Shown: positions 1-8,964 of the stretch, piece after piece
How positions within the stretch are numbered: position 1 is the first letter of the stretch
Layout of the letters: the number at the start of each line of letters is the position of its first letter
NCBI GenBank assembly: GCA_903919075.1
Contig: CAIXGR010000047.1
Span: 1 to 64,000 of the forward strand
Source: an uncultured Bacteroidota bacterium
GTDB taxonomy: Bacteria > Bacteroidota > Bacteroidia > Chitinophagales > LD1
DNA: 64,000 nucleotides
Direction: 5' to 3'
The notes under the pieces: model-generated
Database searches by the model: none
What the model was told of the DNA's origin: nothing
What the model saw: the letters and a program-made list of their open reading frames with translations, nothing else
Program-made: the position numbers and the translations under genes

Positions 1-850
1 ACCGGTACGTGTTTTAGAGTCAGACAATCCTGGCAGTACGCATAAAGGCTATTACTGGGCTTATTACGACCCGGTGAGCAAACTGGTGCTGTTCGATTAT
101 CGCCCGGGTCGCGGTAAAGAAGGACCCAGGCAAATATTAAAGAACTTTAAAGGGCATCTGCAAACAGACGGCTATGCTGTTTACGATGAATACGGCAGCA
201 AGGCCGGTATTACGCTGATGCACTGCTGGGCCCATGCCCGCCGCAAGTTTGTAGACGCACAGGATAATGACAGCCAAAGGGCTGATTATGTGTTAGCAGA
301 AATACAGAAACTGTATGCCCTGGAAAGAGAGCTAAAGCAAACTAATGCAGAGGAAAAGCAGGTTGTGGCTATGCGCAAAGAAAAGGCCGCGCCGGTCATA
401 GCGGGCTTAAAACAATGGATGATAACTAACAGGCCAGAGGTAATGCCAACAAGTGTTATAGGAAAAGCTATTGATTACACCCTGTCGAGAATAGATGCCC
501 TGAAAGTATACACCACTGACGCAAAATTGCAGATTGATAATAATCTTGTCGAAAACTCCATCCGCCCAATCGCAATAGGCCGTAAAAATTATTTGTTTGC
601 CGGTTCGCATCAGGCCGCCGAAAACGCCGCTATTTTTTATTCGCTGTTTGCTACCTGCAAAGCACAGGGCATCAACCCATATACCTGGCTTGCTGAAACA
701 TTAAAGAAGATTGGCACTCATCCCGTCAACAGGATTGAAGAACTACTGCCGGGTTGGAAACCAGAATCCACCGATTCCGAAAAAACCACGGTCGCTGCCT
801 AATACTCAGCCGGTTCAAAATAAACGTTGCCTCATTTTTGCTTTACCCGC
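1..850 (+). mobile_element. IS66-family insertion sequence, right portion (outer boundaries not determined)
   Basis: Contains the partial IS66 transposase; exact terminal inverted repeat not identified. Confidence 0.6.
2..802 (+). CDS. IS66 family transposase (TnpC), 5' end cut by window edge
   Basis: Open frame continues upstream of the listed ORF to base 2 (PVRVLESDNPGSTHKGYYWAYYDPVSKLVLFDYRPGR...); IS66 hallmarks HCWAHARRKF and DNNLVENSIRPIAIGRKNYLFAGS. Confidence 0.93.
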   Translation, partial: PVRVLESDNPGSTHKGYYWAYYDPVSKLVLFDYRPGRGKEGPRQILKNFKGHLQTDGYAVYDEYGSKAGITLMHCWAHARRKFVDAQDNDSQRADYVLAEIQKLYALERELKQTNAEEKQVVAMRKEKAAPVIAGLKQWMITNRPEVMPTSVIGKAIDYTLSRIDALKVYTTDAKLQIDNNLVENSIRPIAIGRKNYLFAGSHQAAENAAIFYSLFATCKAQGINPYTWLAETLKKIGTHPVNRIEELLPGWKPESTDSEKTTVAA

Positions 851-912
851 CTCAATGAAATACGTCCGCTGGAAAACTGCTATACTCGGTTCACAACAAC
901 CAGTAGCTTATT

Positions 913-1548
913 ATGAACCAACAAACGAACCGCGCCTGCCTCTTTATAAGGGTAAGCACAGACAAGCAGGACTACCAGCGCCAAATTCTTGAGCTGAATG
1001 AATTCTGCCGGCAGAAGAACTACGAGGTAACAGAAACCATCGCGGCCAAGATTACCGGCACAAAAACTTTCCAGGAGCGTGAAGACCTGCAACAACTATT
1101 TAAGAGTGCATCGTCTGAAAATTTTGATAAAGTGGTGGTGTCAGAAATCAGCCGTATAGGACGGAACGCGAAGGACATCAGAAACACGATTGACTATCTA
1201 CATTCTAAGAAGATAGCTGTTGTGTTCCGAAACCTCGGTGGTTTAGAGAGCCTGGATGACCGGGGCAACGAAAGCTTTGTCACCAACATCATCATTGCAA
1301 TTTACTCCGAACTGGCTCAGGAAGAGAAACGAATCCTTTCTGAACGCATTAAAAGCGGTCTGGTCAACGCGAGACACAAAGGCAAGCAGATAGGAAGGCC
1401 TGAGGGTAAGCAGGACGATGAAACTCTGTTGAAGAGGTATTCCCGCCTTGCTGCCGACCTGAGAAAAGGTCTATCACTTAGCCAGTGCCAGAAACTCCAC
1501 GATGTTTCCCGTAATACAGCTATTAAAGTCAAGCGCATCCTTTCCTAA
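913..1548 (+). CDS. Serine site-specific recombinase (resolvase/invertase family)
   Basis: N-terminal LFIRVSTDKQDYQRQ catalytic Ser motif, VVVSEISRIGRN, EEKRILSERIKSGL, C-terminal HTH-like segment. Confidence 0.92.
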   Translation: MNQQTNRACLFIRVSTDKQDYQRQILELNEFCRQKNYEVTETIAAKITGTKTFQEREDLQQLFKSASSENFDKVVVSEISRIGRNAKDIRNTIDYLHSKKIAVVFRNLGGLESLDDRGNESFVTNIIIAIYSELAQEEKRILSERIKSGLVNARHKGKQIGRPEGKQDDETLLKRYSRLAADLRKGLSLSQCQKLHDVSRNTAIKVKRILS

Positions 1549-1584
1549 GTGCGTATTGACCGGATGCACTTCACCGGATGCTTA

Positions 1585-2763
1585 CTATTGAAACAGACAA
1601 GCCAATAGAGTAGCACTTCCAAAATTTTGAAGGTAAACCGGTAAATAAGCGCTGCCCCAAAATACCTGGTTTTGGTATTTAACCGATGGCAAAATGAATA
1701 TTGCGGGCGTTATCATCATCACCAGCGAAAAGAGAAGTATACTGAAAAATAGTCGGCTATCATATATTGGTTTATTTCTATGAAACCCGTGTAAAATAAT
1801 AACAGCAATAATAATAATAGCAATGATTGCGAATAAATTAACGGGATTGGCAAGTTGAAAAGAAAGAATCCGGGGAATTTTATACTGTCCATCAAGGTTA
1901 GATAATGGCAGTGAGGCGTAAAGCTGCTTTTTCAAAAGCGTCCACATACTCTGCAAGTCCAACCTCATTTCTAAGCCCTGGTAACTAAAAGCAGGATTAA
2001 ATTTATACACCCGCAGCCAGCCTACATAGCCTAAGTATATAGCGGCAATTAAAAGAGCTGGCAAATAGCTTTTGAAGAATAATTTGCGCGGTGTTTTTAA
2101 TATCAAGGCCGATACTGGCATTAATATCAATACCGTCATGCCAACTTCTGAAAGCAATAGCGCGGTTGCAAATAAAAAAACAGAAAGGATTAAAAATTTA
2201 TTTTTCTGTCTTTTCAGAAACATGCAATAAAAAAGAAGACTCAAAAAAAGCAAAACAGATAATACCTGATACATGCCATTTATGCTGCTAAAGGCGTCAT
2301 GAAAGGTAACTCGCAACTGGATAACGGCACCGAAACACAGCAGCCAAATTGGAGTATTAATACCAAGGTTTAATGAAGAAAGATATAGCAAAAAGACTGC
2401 AATAGCCAGCAGATTCATTATAAATACAAATAATTTGTATGTTTCCAGGGTATTAAAGCACCGGAATACCAGTTCCGTTAATATTGCTGAAATTGGAGTA
2501 TAGCGGCCAGAGCTTTTCCAGAAATCTATTAAGGGGCGGGAAAGGTCAATAATACTTTGTTGCCTTACAGTAGGGTTGTTCTTTAACTGAAAATTATGCA
2601 GGTCGTCGGAATAAAGGCCACTTTTCAAAACGGGAAACAGGCAAACCATTATCAAGCAAAAACCAAGAATTGTAAAAAACTTTTTTTGTTTGTTGGTATC
2701 CATCGCGAATGCTTTACTCGTTTTCTTGGGTTTAGGTAGCCATGTTTTAAGGCTTAGGCACAA
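1585..2763 (-). CDS. Polytopic membrane protein (GT-C-like), probably C-terminally truncated
   Basis: Many hydrophobic segments; stops abruptly at ...LPVYLQNFGSATLLACLFQ next to the mobile DNA. Confidence 0.6.
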   Translation of the reverse strand: MCLSLKTWLPKPKKTSKAFAMDTNKQKKFFTILGFCLIMVCLFPVLKSGLYSDDLHNFQLKNNPTVRQQSIIDLSRPLIDFWKSSGRYTPISAILTELVFRCFNTLETYKLFVFIMNLLAIAVFLLYLSSLNLGINTPIWLLCFGAVIQLRVTFHDAFSSINGMYQVLSVLLFLSLLFYCMFLKRQKNKFLILSVFLFATALLLSEVGMTVLILMPVSALILKTPRKLFFKSYLPALLIAAIYLGYVGWLRVYKFNPAFSYQGLEMRLDLQSMWTLLKKQLYASLPLSNLDGQYKIPRILSFQLANPVNLFAIIAIIIIAVIILHGFHRNKPIYDSRLFFSILLFSLVMMITPAIFILPSVKYQNQVFWGSAYLPVYLQNFGSATLLACLFQ

Positions 2764-2909
2764 TATTAACTATTTTTTAAAATCCACCGGCTCAAACACC
2801 CTGCATTTGATATGCTAATGGCAGAGGATGAAGCCTATAGCATGTCAAATGCAATTAGCTCCACAGCAGAAACTTTTTTAATATCTTCGCCCTCAATTAA
2901 AAACAAATT

Positions 2910-4565
2910 ATGGCATTAACTACAGCAAATAAGGAAATAGTTGACAAAGCAGTAAAGGCAATTCATGAGCGTATTTTTTACGCACAATATCCTGAGCATC
3001 CTAAAGCTTATGGCGAAGATGCTCCCGGCAAGGGACAAAGTGCCTATAATAGCCAGCTGGGTAAGCCATTCAATGGCTTGCTGCAACAAAATCCTGTGGC
3101 TTGGGAAGGAGAGGAAGTTTCTCCTTATACCATGAAATCGCTTGGTGTTACTTATCCTGTTTTTGAAGTGGATACTCTTATAGTTCGTGCCGGAAGAGCG
3201 TTTGATGCATGGCGGCATGTAAGTGTTGAAGACCGCGCTGAAATTTTGGTTGACGCGCTGGAAAAAATTAAATACCGCTTTTTTGAAATTGCTTACGCTA
3301 CGCAACATACCACAGGTCAAAGTTTTGTGATGAGTTTTCAGGCATCGGGCCCACATGCAAGTGACCGTGCACTTGAAGCCATGGCTATGGGTTATGAAGA
3401 ACTGCAACGTTTTCCCGGAAACGTAACTTGGGAAAAACCTATGGGCAAAGTATCGGTAAAGCTGCAAAAAGAATTTAAGCCTGTGCCTAAAGGTATTAGC
3501 TTAGCCATAGGCTGTTCTACTTTCCCAACATGGAACTCAGTGCCCGGAATTTTTGCTTCACTCATAACCGGTAATTCAGTAATTGTAAAACCACATCCTA
3601 AATCGGTATATCCAATTGCAATAGTAGTTGCTGAAATTCAAAATGCGTTAAAAGCAAAAGGCATTGATACCAATGTTTGCCAGCTAGCTGTTGATTCATC
3701 AAAAAATTTAATCGCCAAAACTTTGGCAAAACATCCTTTAGTAAAACTAATTGATTATACCGGTGGTTCAGAGTTTGGTGATTATATCGAATCTATCCCC
3801 GGTAAAACAACATTTACCGAAAAGGCAGGGGTGAATTCAGTAATACTTGATTCGGTTGCTGATTTGAAAACGGTTGCTCAGAATTTGGGTTTTGCTGTGT
3901 CTTTATATTCCGGCCAAATGTGTACTGCGCCACAAAATATTTTTATTCCTGCCGGGGGTATAAAACAAGGAGATAAAACAATTTCGTATGAAGAAGTAAA
4001 AAGTGCATTGACCGAAGCTATTTCAGGTTTAAGCTCTCATCCACAAATGGGTCCGGGTACTTTAGGCGCTATACAAAGCGAGATTACTTTAAAAAGAGTA
4101 AACTCAGCAAAAGATTTAGACGCTAAGGTATTACTTGCACCGGCTAAAGTAGCCAATGCAGAATTTCCTGAAGCACGCACCTCATCGCCAATTGTATTAG
4201 AGGTTGATGCTAAAGATAAAGGCATTTATGAAAACGAATTGTTTGGCCCAATTGTATTGATTATAAAAACTAAAGATACAGCTCAATCAGTTGAATTGGC
4301 TAAAGATATGGTTGCCAAACATGGCGCTATTACTTGTTCTGCTTATAGCACCGATGAAGCCACTGCAAAAATGATAACCGACGAAATGGAGAGTGTGTTT
4401 GCACCGGTATCATTAAATCTTACCGGTGTGATTTGGGTAAATCAGCATGCGGGTTTCAGCGATTTTCACGTTACCGGTGGTAACCCCGCAGGCAATGCAT
4501 CATTTACCAATCCTGAGTATGTGAACAAACGTTTTGTTTGGGTAGGCCACCGCAGAGGGGTCTAA
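2910..4565 (+). CDS. paaN: Phenylacetic acid degradation protein PaaN (aldehyde dehydrogenase superfamily)
   Basis: PaaN-type N-terminus (IHERIFYAQYPEHPKAYGEDAPGKG), ALDH core, YSGQMCTAPQNIFIP catalytic Cys region. Confidence 0.88.
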   Translation: MALTTANKEIVDKAVKAIHERIFYAQYPEHPKAYGEDAPGKGQSAYNSQLGKPFNGLLQQNPVAWEGEEVSPYTMKSLGVTYPVFEVDTLIVRAGRAFDAWRHVSVEDRAEILVDALEKIKYRFFEIAYATQHTTGQSFVMSFQASGPHASDRALEAMAMGYEELQRFPGNVTWEKPMGKVSVKLQKEFKPVPKGISLAIGCSTFPTWNSVPGIFASLITGNSVIVKPHPKSVYPIAIVVAEIQNALKAKGIDTNVCQLAVDSSKNLIAKTLAKHPLVKLIDYTGGSEFGDYIESIPGKTTFTEKAGVNSVILDSVADLKTVAQNLGFAVSLYSGQMCTAPQNIFIPAGGIKQGDKTISYEEVKSALTEAISGLSSHPQMGPGTLGAIQSEITLKRVNSAKDLDAKVLLAPAKVANAEFPEARTSSPIVLEVDAKDKGIYENELFGPIVLIIKTKDTAQSVELAKDMVAKHGAITCSAYSTDEATAKMITDEMESVFAPVSLNLTGVIWVNQHAGFSDFHVTGGNPAGNASFTNPEYVNKRFVWVGHRRGV

Positions 4566-4580
4566 AGAACAAGCGTTACT

Positions 4581-5162
4581 TTACTTTATCTTAAACAACT
4601 CTTCTTCCACTAACTGGCAAATAATGTGGCCAACCATAATGTGGCTTTCCTGTATGCGTGGAGTATCTATGCTAGGGATGTTGAGCAGGTAATCGCAACT
4701 GTCTTTCATTTTTCCGCCGGTTTCGCCGGTAAATGAAACAACTATCATCTCTCTCTTTTTAGCCTCTTCCTGCGCCAATAAAATATTCTTTGAATTGCCA
4801 GAAGTTGAAATGGCTATCAGTATATCGCCCTTGCGCCCATAGGCTTTTACCGCGCGCTGGTATATTTCGTTGTACGAATAATCATTGGCAACAGCAGTTA
4901 AAAACGAAGTGTTCACATGAAAAGCCTCAGCTGGCAAAGGTTCACGATCCGAATAGAATCTGCCGGTAAACTCAGCGGCTAAATGTTGTGCATCGGCGGC
5001 GCTTCCGCCATTGCCGCATAAATATAAGCGGTTGCCATCTCTAAATGCTTTTGCTATTACAGCAGCAACTTTTTCAATGCGCTTTAAAAAAGCTTCATCA
5101 GCCAGAATATTATTCTTAACCTGAATGGAAGATGAGATGATGGATTTTATTTTGCTATTCAT
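4581..5162 (-). CDS. gmhA: SIS-domain sedoheptulose 7-phosphate isomerase (GmhA-like)
   Basis: LYLCGNGGSAADAQHLAAEFTGRF, AISTSGNSKNIL, ESHIMVGHIICQLVEEELF. Confidence 0.87.
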   Translation of the reverse strand: MNSKIKSIISSSIQVKNNILADEAFLKRIEKVAAVIAKAFRDGNRLYLCGNGGSAADAQHLAAEFTGRFYSDREPLPAEAFHVNTSFLTAVANDYSYNEIYQRAVKAYGRKGDILIAISTSGNSKNILLAQEEAKKREMIVVSFTGETGGKMKDSCDYLLNIPSIDTPRIQESHIMVGHIICQLVEEELFKIK

Positions 5163-5174
5163 ATTTTATAAAAT

Positions 5175-6197
5175 TTAAACGGTCCATGTGGTAAGGCCGT
5201 ACTCAGTAAAATTATATTTCATTACTCGTCCGCCTAACTTATTCAGTGCTTCTATAACCTTGAATTTATTATTGTATGGGGCGTAAAAAAACATAAACCC
5301 ACCACCACCAGCACCGGAAATTTTTCCACCGGTGGCTCCGGCTTTTATACCGGTGTTATAAATGTTTTCAATAAAGGGATTCGAAATGCCTTCAGCCATT
5401 GCTTTTTTATGTTCCCAACCGTAGTGCAAGATTTTTCCTATGTCATCTACCTCACCTTTCAATAGAGCCTCTTTCATCCGTAGCGACTGCTCTTTCAAGT
5501 TATGCATGGCTTCAATACTCTTCACATTTTTCTTTTTCACGTTTTCCGATTGCTTGGCAATAATGCTGGATGATAAGCGCGAAGTTTCAGTAAAGAAAAG
5601 AATCAAATTGTTTTCAAGTTCATGCAGCCATTTATCTTTAATACGCAACGGGTTTACAATTACATTATCATTTGCAAAAAACTCCATATAGTTCACCCCC
5701 CCAAACGTAGCAGCGTATTGGTCTTGCTTTCCGCCGTGCATGGCTAAATCTTCACGCTCAATTTTAAATGCCAGATGGGCAATATCGTATTCGCTAAGTG
5801 GCAACTTAAACCATTCTACAAAAGCACCAAGTATAGCTACCACCAGCGTAGATGATGAGCCTAAGCCCGAACCCGGAGGGGCATCAACAAATGTTGTTAG
5901 TTCGAATGCTATTGGTTTTTTTATAAAATCTTTTACCACACGATTATAGACGCCTTTGGCTAATGACAACTTGCCATCAATAGCCAGTTGCTTTTTTGAA
6001 TCGAGAATGATTTCTTCGCCTCTGTCAATTGCTTTAAGGTGAATTTTTTTTCCGGTCAATGGTTTAATGGTAGCATAGGCATACATGCCAATAGTAATAT
6101 TTAAAATGGCACCACCGTATATATCAGAGTAAGGCGAAACATCAGTTCCGCCACCTGCTAAACCCAAACGTAAAGGAGCTTTGCTTCGAATGATCAT
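5175..6197 (-). CDS. hddA: GHMP kinase, D-glycero-D-manno-heptose 7-phosphate kinase-like
   Basis: MIIRSKAPLRLGLAGGGTDVSPYSD, PPGSGLGSSSTLVVAI, GATGGKISGAGGGGFMFFY; next to gmhA. Confidence 0.85.
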   Translation of the reverse strand: MIIRSKAPLRLGLAGGGTDVSPYSDIYGGAILNITIGMYAYATIKPLTGKKIHLKAIDRGEEIILDSKKQLAIDGKLSLAKGVYNRVVKDFIKKPIAFELTTFVDAPPGSGLGSSSTLVVAILGAFVEWFKLPLSEYDIAHLAFKIEREDLAMHGGKQDQYAATFGGVNYMEFFANDNVIVNPLRIKDKWLHELENNLILFFTETSRLSSSIIAKQSENVKKKNVKSIEAMHNLKEQSLRMKEALLKGEVDDIGKILHYGWEHKKAMAEGISNPFIENIYNTGIKAGATGGKISGAGGGGFMFFYAPYNNKFKVIEALNKLGGRVMKYNFTEYGLTTWTV

Positions 6198-6254
6198 AAT
6201 TTTATTTGGTGCGCAATTAAACCCATGCGCGATGCAAATTAAGCGTTTTTAAGA

Positions 6255-7397
6255 TTATTGTTTAGATGGAATTTGGGCGGCTATTTCAGCAATTTTATTC
6301 AGCATGGCGCTCCAGGCGTATTTCTTCTTTTCAACCTTAATATTATCGCGCATTACAAACTCTTTATGGTTTTTATAAAAATCAACAATGGCATCGGCAA
6401 CGGCCTGGGCATTGGGTTCTACCACATAACCTACCTTTCCGTTCGGAACAATTTCCGGCAAGCCGCCTACATTGGTTACCAACATAGGGCGATCGAAATG
6501 ATAGCATATTTGTGTAACCCCGCTTTGGGTGGCATGTTTATAGGGTTGCACTACCATATCGGCAGCACAAAAATAATTGCGCACTTCACCATCGGGAATA
6601 AAATCTGTTTTCAAAATCAATTTGTCGGCAATGCCTAATTGCGTAATCATCTCAGCATAAGGTTTGGCATCGGTATAAAATTCGCCAGCCACAATTAGTT
6701 TTACATTCAGTTGCCTTATTCTTTCATCGGCCATTGCGTGCAGCAAAATATCAAGGCCTTTGTAGTCGCGTATAAAACCAAAAAACAAAAGATATTCTGT
6801 GTTTATTTCAAGTCCTAATTTTTGATATGCTTCGGTTTTGCTGATGGCCTCGCCAAAATTATCGTACAAAGGATGCGGCGAAAAAATGGCTGGCTTTTTA
6901 TCATCAAATTTCTTCAAGTCTTCCAGCACTGATTCGCTCATGGCAATAAAACCATCCACCGAGTTTACAAAGTAGCCAGCCAATTGAAAATCGCCAACAC
7001 GTTTTTCGTGAGGAATAATATTATCAATTATGGAAATGACTTTCGTTTTTTTATTCTTCTTCACCATTCTCGAAATAGTACCAAGGCAAGGTGCCATAAA
7101 CGGTAGCCAGAATTTTACTATTAAAAGATCGGCATTCAATTTCGCAATTTCGCGCCCAACGCTAAGCCAGTTGAGAGGATTGAGAGAATTTACTTTTACA
7201 TGAATATAAAGATCATCCGGTGCCGGTTGGTCGCTGTATTGAGATGTGCCGGGAAATAAAAACGAAGGGTATTGCAAACTGAAAGTATATATCTGAACAC
7301 TGTGCCCCTGTCTGATAAACTCCCGGGCCAGCCTTTCATTATAAGCTGCAAGGCCGCCACGTAAAGGATGTGCGCTTCCGAGAATGATTACTTTCAT
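6255..7397 (-). CDS. Glycosyltransferase (GT4/GT1 family)
   Basis: ILGSAHPLRGGLAAYNERLAREF N-terminus; GT-B C-terminal pattern ...VVQPYKHATQSGVTQICYHFDRPMLVTNVGGLPEIVPNGKVGYVVEP. Confidence 0.88.
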   Translation of the reverse strand: MKVIILGSAHPLRGGLAAYNERLAREFIRQGHSVQIYTFSLQYPSFLFPGTSQYSDQPAPDDLYIHVKVNSLNPLNWLSVGREIAKLNADLLIVKFWLPFMAPCLGTISRMVKKNKKTKVISIIDNIIPHEKRVGDFQLAGYFVNSVDGFIAMSESVLEDLKKFDDKKPAIFSPHPLYDNFGEAISKTEAYQKLGLEINTEYLLFFGFIRDYKGLDILLHAMADERIRQLNVKLIVAGEFYTDAKPYAEMITQLGIADKLILKTDFIPDGEVRNYFCAADMVVQPYKHATQSGVTQICYHFDRPMLVTNVGGLPEIVPNGKVGYVVEPNAQAVADAIVDFYKNHKEFVMRDNIKVEKKKYAWSAMLNKIAEIAAQIPSKQ

Positions 7398-7401
7398 AAC
7401 A

Positions 7402-7491
7402 GATATGAGATATTAGACATGAGATATTAGACCGAACCAAATAAAGACGCTTGTATTAATCTCATGTCTCATGTCTAACATCTCAAGTCTA
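7402..7491. repeat. Inverted pair of degenerate heptanucleotide arrays (GAYATKA type)
   Basis: GATATGA GATATTA GACATGA GATATTA GAC (7402-7432) and CTCATGT CTCATGT CTAACAT CTCAAGT CTA (7461-7491); 24-bp arms match at 21/24. Confidence 0.8.
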
Positions 7492-8430
7492 CTTTATATT
7501 TAAAAGTTTCGAAACTTCGTAATTATTTCTGTCGGATGATGTGCGGGAAATAAGCTCGCCTAAAAAACCAGCCACAAATAGCTGCACACCTATTACAATA
7601 GAAAGTAAACCTAAATAGAAGATAGGCCGCTCGGTCATTCGGTATTGTGCAAAAACAAATTTAGCTACGGTTAAATAAAGCACAATACAAAAACCGCCAA
7701 AAAAGCTTATTACCCCCAAGCCACCAAAAAGGTGCATAGGGCGTTTGGCAAAGCGTGTCATAAACGAAACAGAAAGCAAATCGAGGAAGCCATATAAAAA
7801 ACGTTCCATGCCAAATTTGGTAACACCGTATTTGCGTGCCTGGTGTTGCACTATTTTTTCGCCTATTTTTGAGAAACCAGCTTTTTTTGCCAACACCGGT
7901 ATATAGCGATGCATTTCGCCGTATACTTCAACACTTTTAACCACTTCATTTTTATAGGCCTTTAGGCCGCAATTAAAATCGTGCAGTTGAATGCCCGACA
8001 TCATTCTTGCAGCTGCATTATAAATTTTTGTAGGTATGGTTTTGGTTATAGGGTCGTAACGTTTCTGTTTCCATCCGCTTACAATATCGTAACCCTCATC
8101 GGCAATCATATTATATAAAGCAGGTATTTCATCCGGCGAATCCTGCATATCTGCATCCATGGTTATTACCACATCGCCTTGTGCGTATTTAAAACCGGTA
8201 TTTAAAGCCGCACTTTTTCCGTAATTAATTCTGAATTTAACTCCTCTTACACAAGGGTTTTCAGCCGAAATTTTTTCAATTACCTGCCACGACTTGTCTT
8301 TACTACCGTCATCTACCATGATTATTTCATAGGTAAGCGCATTAGCTTTCATTACGCGCTCAATCCAGGCGGCAAGTTCAGGAAGTGATTCTTCCTCGTT
8401 AAATAAAGGTACTATTACCGAAATTTGCAT
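7489..8430 (-). CDS. Glycosyltransferase family 2 (DPM1/GtrB-like)
   Basis: ISVIVPLFNEEESLPEL, IMVDDGSKDKSW, ITMDADMQDSPDEIP, two C-terminal TM segments. Confidence 0.92.
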   Translation of the reverse strand: MQISVIVPLFNEEESLPELAAWIERVMKANALTYEIIMVDDGSKDKSWQVIEKISAENPCVRGVKFRINYGKSAALNTGFKYAQGDVVITMDADMQDSPDEIPALYNMIADEGYDIVSGWKQKRYDPITKTIPTKIYNAAARMMSGIQLHDFNCGLKAYKNEVVKSVEVYGEMHRYIPVLAKKAGFSKIGEKIVQHQARKYGVTKFGMERFLYGFLDLLSVSFMTRFAKRPMHLFGGLGVISFFGGFCIVLYLTVAKFVFAQYRMTERPIFYLGLLSIVIGVQLFVAGFLGELISRTSSDRNNYEVSKLLNIK

Positions 8431-8433
8431 CTA

Positions 8434-8964
8434 CTACTCTTGATTAATTATTGTTTTTTGCTCGCCTCTTTTTATAAAAAGACTGACAATTACAGAAAGC
8501 AAAATAGAAAAAGTTAACGAAACCGACCACGCAATTGTTTCAAGTGTATTAACTGTCAAATTCTCAATTTTTTTAGTGGCATCTGCAACGGTTTCATCCG
8601 ACAAGCCTCTTTTATCGGCTACTTCGTTCACAAGCTTTAAAGCATGGGTTTTAATTAATTCAATTATACCGGGGTTAATTATCGTCATTAAAATTCTGTA
8701 GGTAAAAACATTAACCATTAAAACAGCCACAATCGCAATGGTCAAAGTGTTTATGAATGCTTTATTAAACGAAATGATGTTATTAAATTGTTCGCGGCAG
8801 GTAATACCGCCAAATATCATGCAAAACAATATAGGCACATACACTAAAAAAAGCCACGGATTAGTAGATACTACCTGTGGGGCAATGAGGTAAATTATAA
8901 ATTGAAATATTATTGATGCAAGGCCACCAATAACACCATATTTTAAAGCAATATCAAGTTTCAT
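8434..8964 (-). CDS. DUF4199-like membrane protein
   Basis: Four TM segments; overlaps the pyrC-like start; typical of Bacteroidota DUF4199 proteins. Confidence 0.65.
   Translation of the reverse strand: MKLDIALKYGVIGGLASIIFQFIIYLIAPQVVSTNPWLFLVYVPILFCMIFGGITCREQFNNIISFNKAFINTLTIAIVAVLMVNVFTYRILMTIINPGIIELIKTHALKLVNEVADKRGLSDETVADATKKIENLTVNTLETIAWSVSLTFSILLSVIVSLFIKRGEQKTIINQE

Noticed and set aside
835-850. TTTTGCTTTAC as IS66 right inverted repeat end
   Set aside because: Only a few bases resemble the GTAAG-type end and the left end is outside the window, so it cannot be confirmed.
711-992. ORF 711-992 (+)
   Set aside because: Out-of-frame overlap with the IS66 transposase and the recombinase start; no protein-like character.
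2916-3467. Minus-strand 183-aa ORF inside paaN
   Set aside because: Antisense to a well supported coding sequence and without recognisable motifs.
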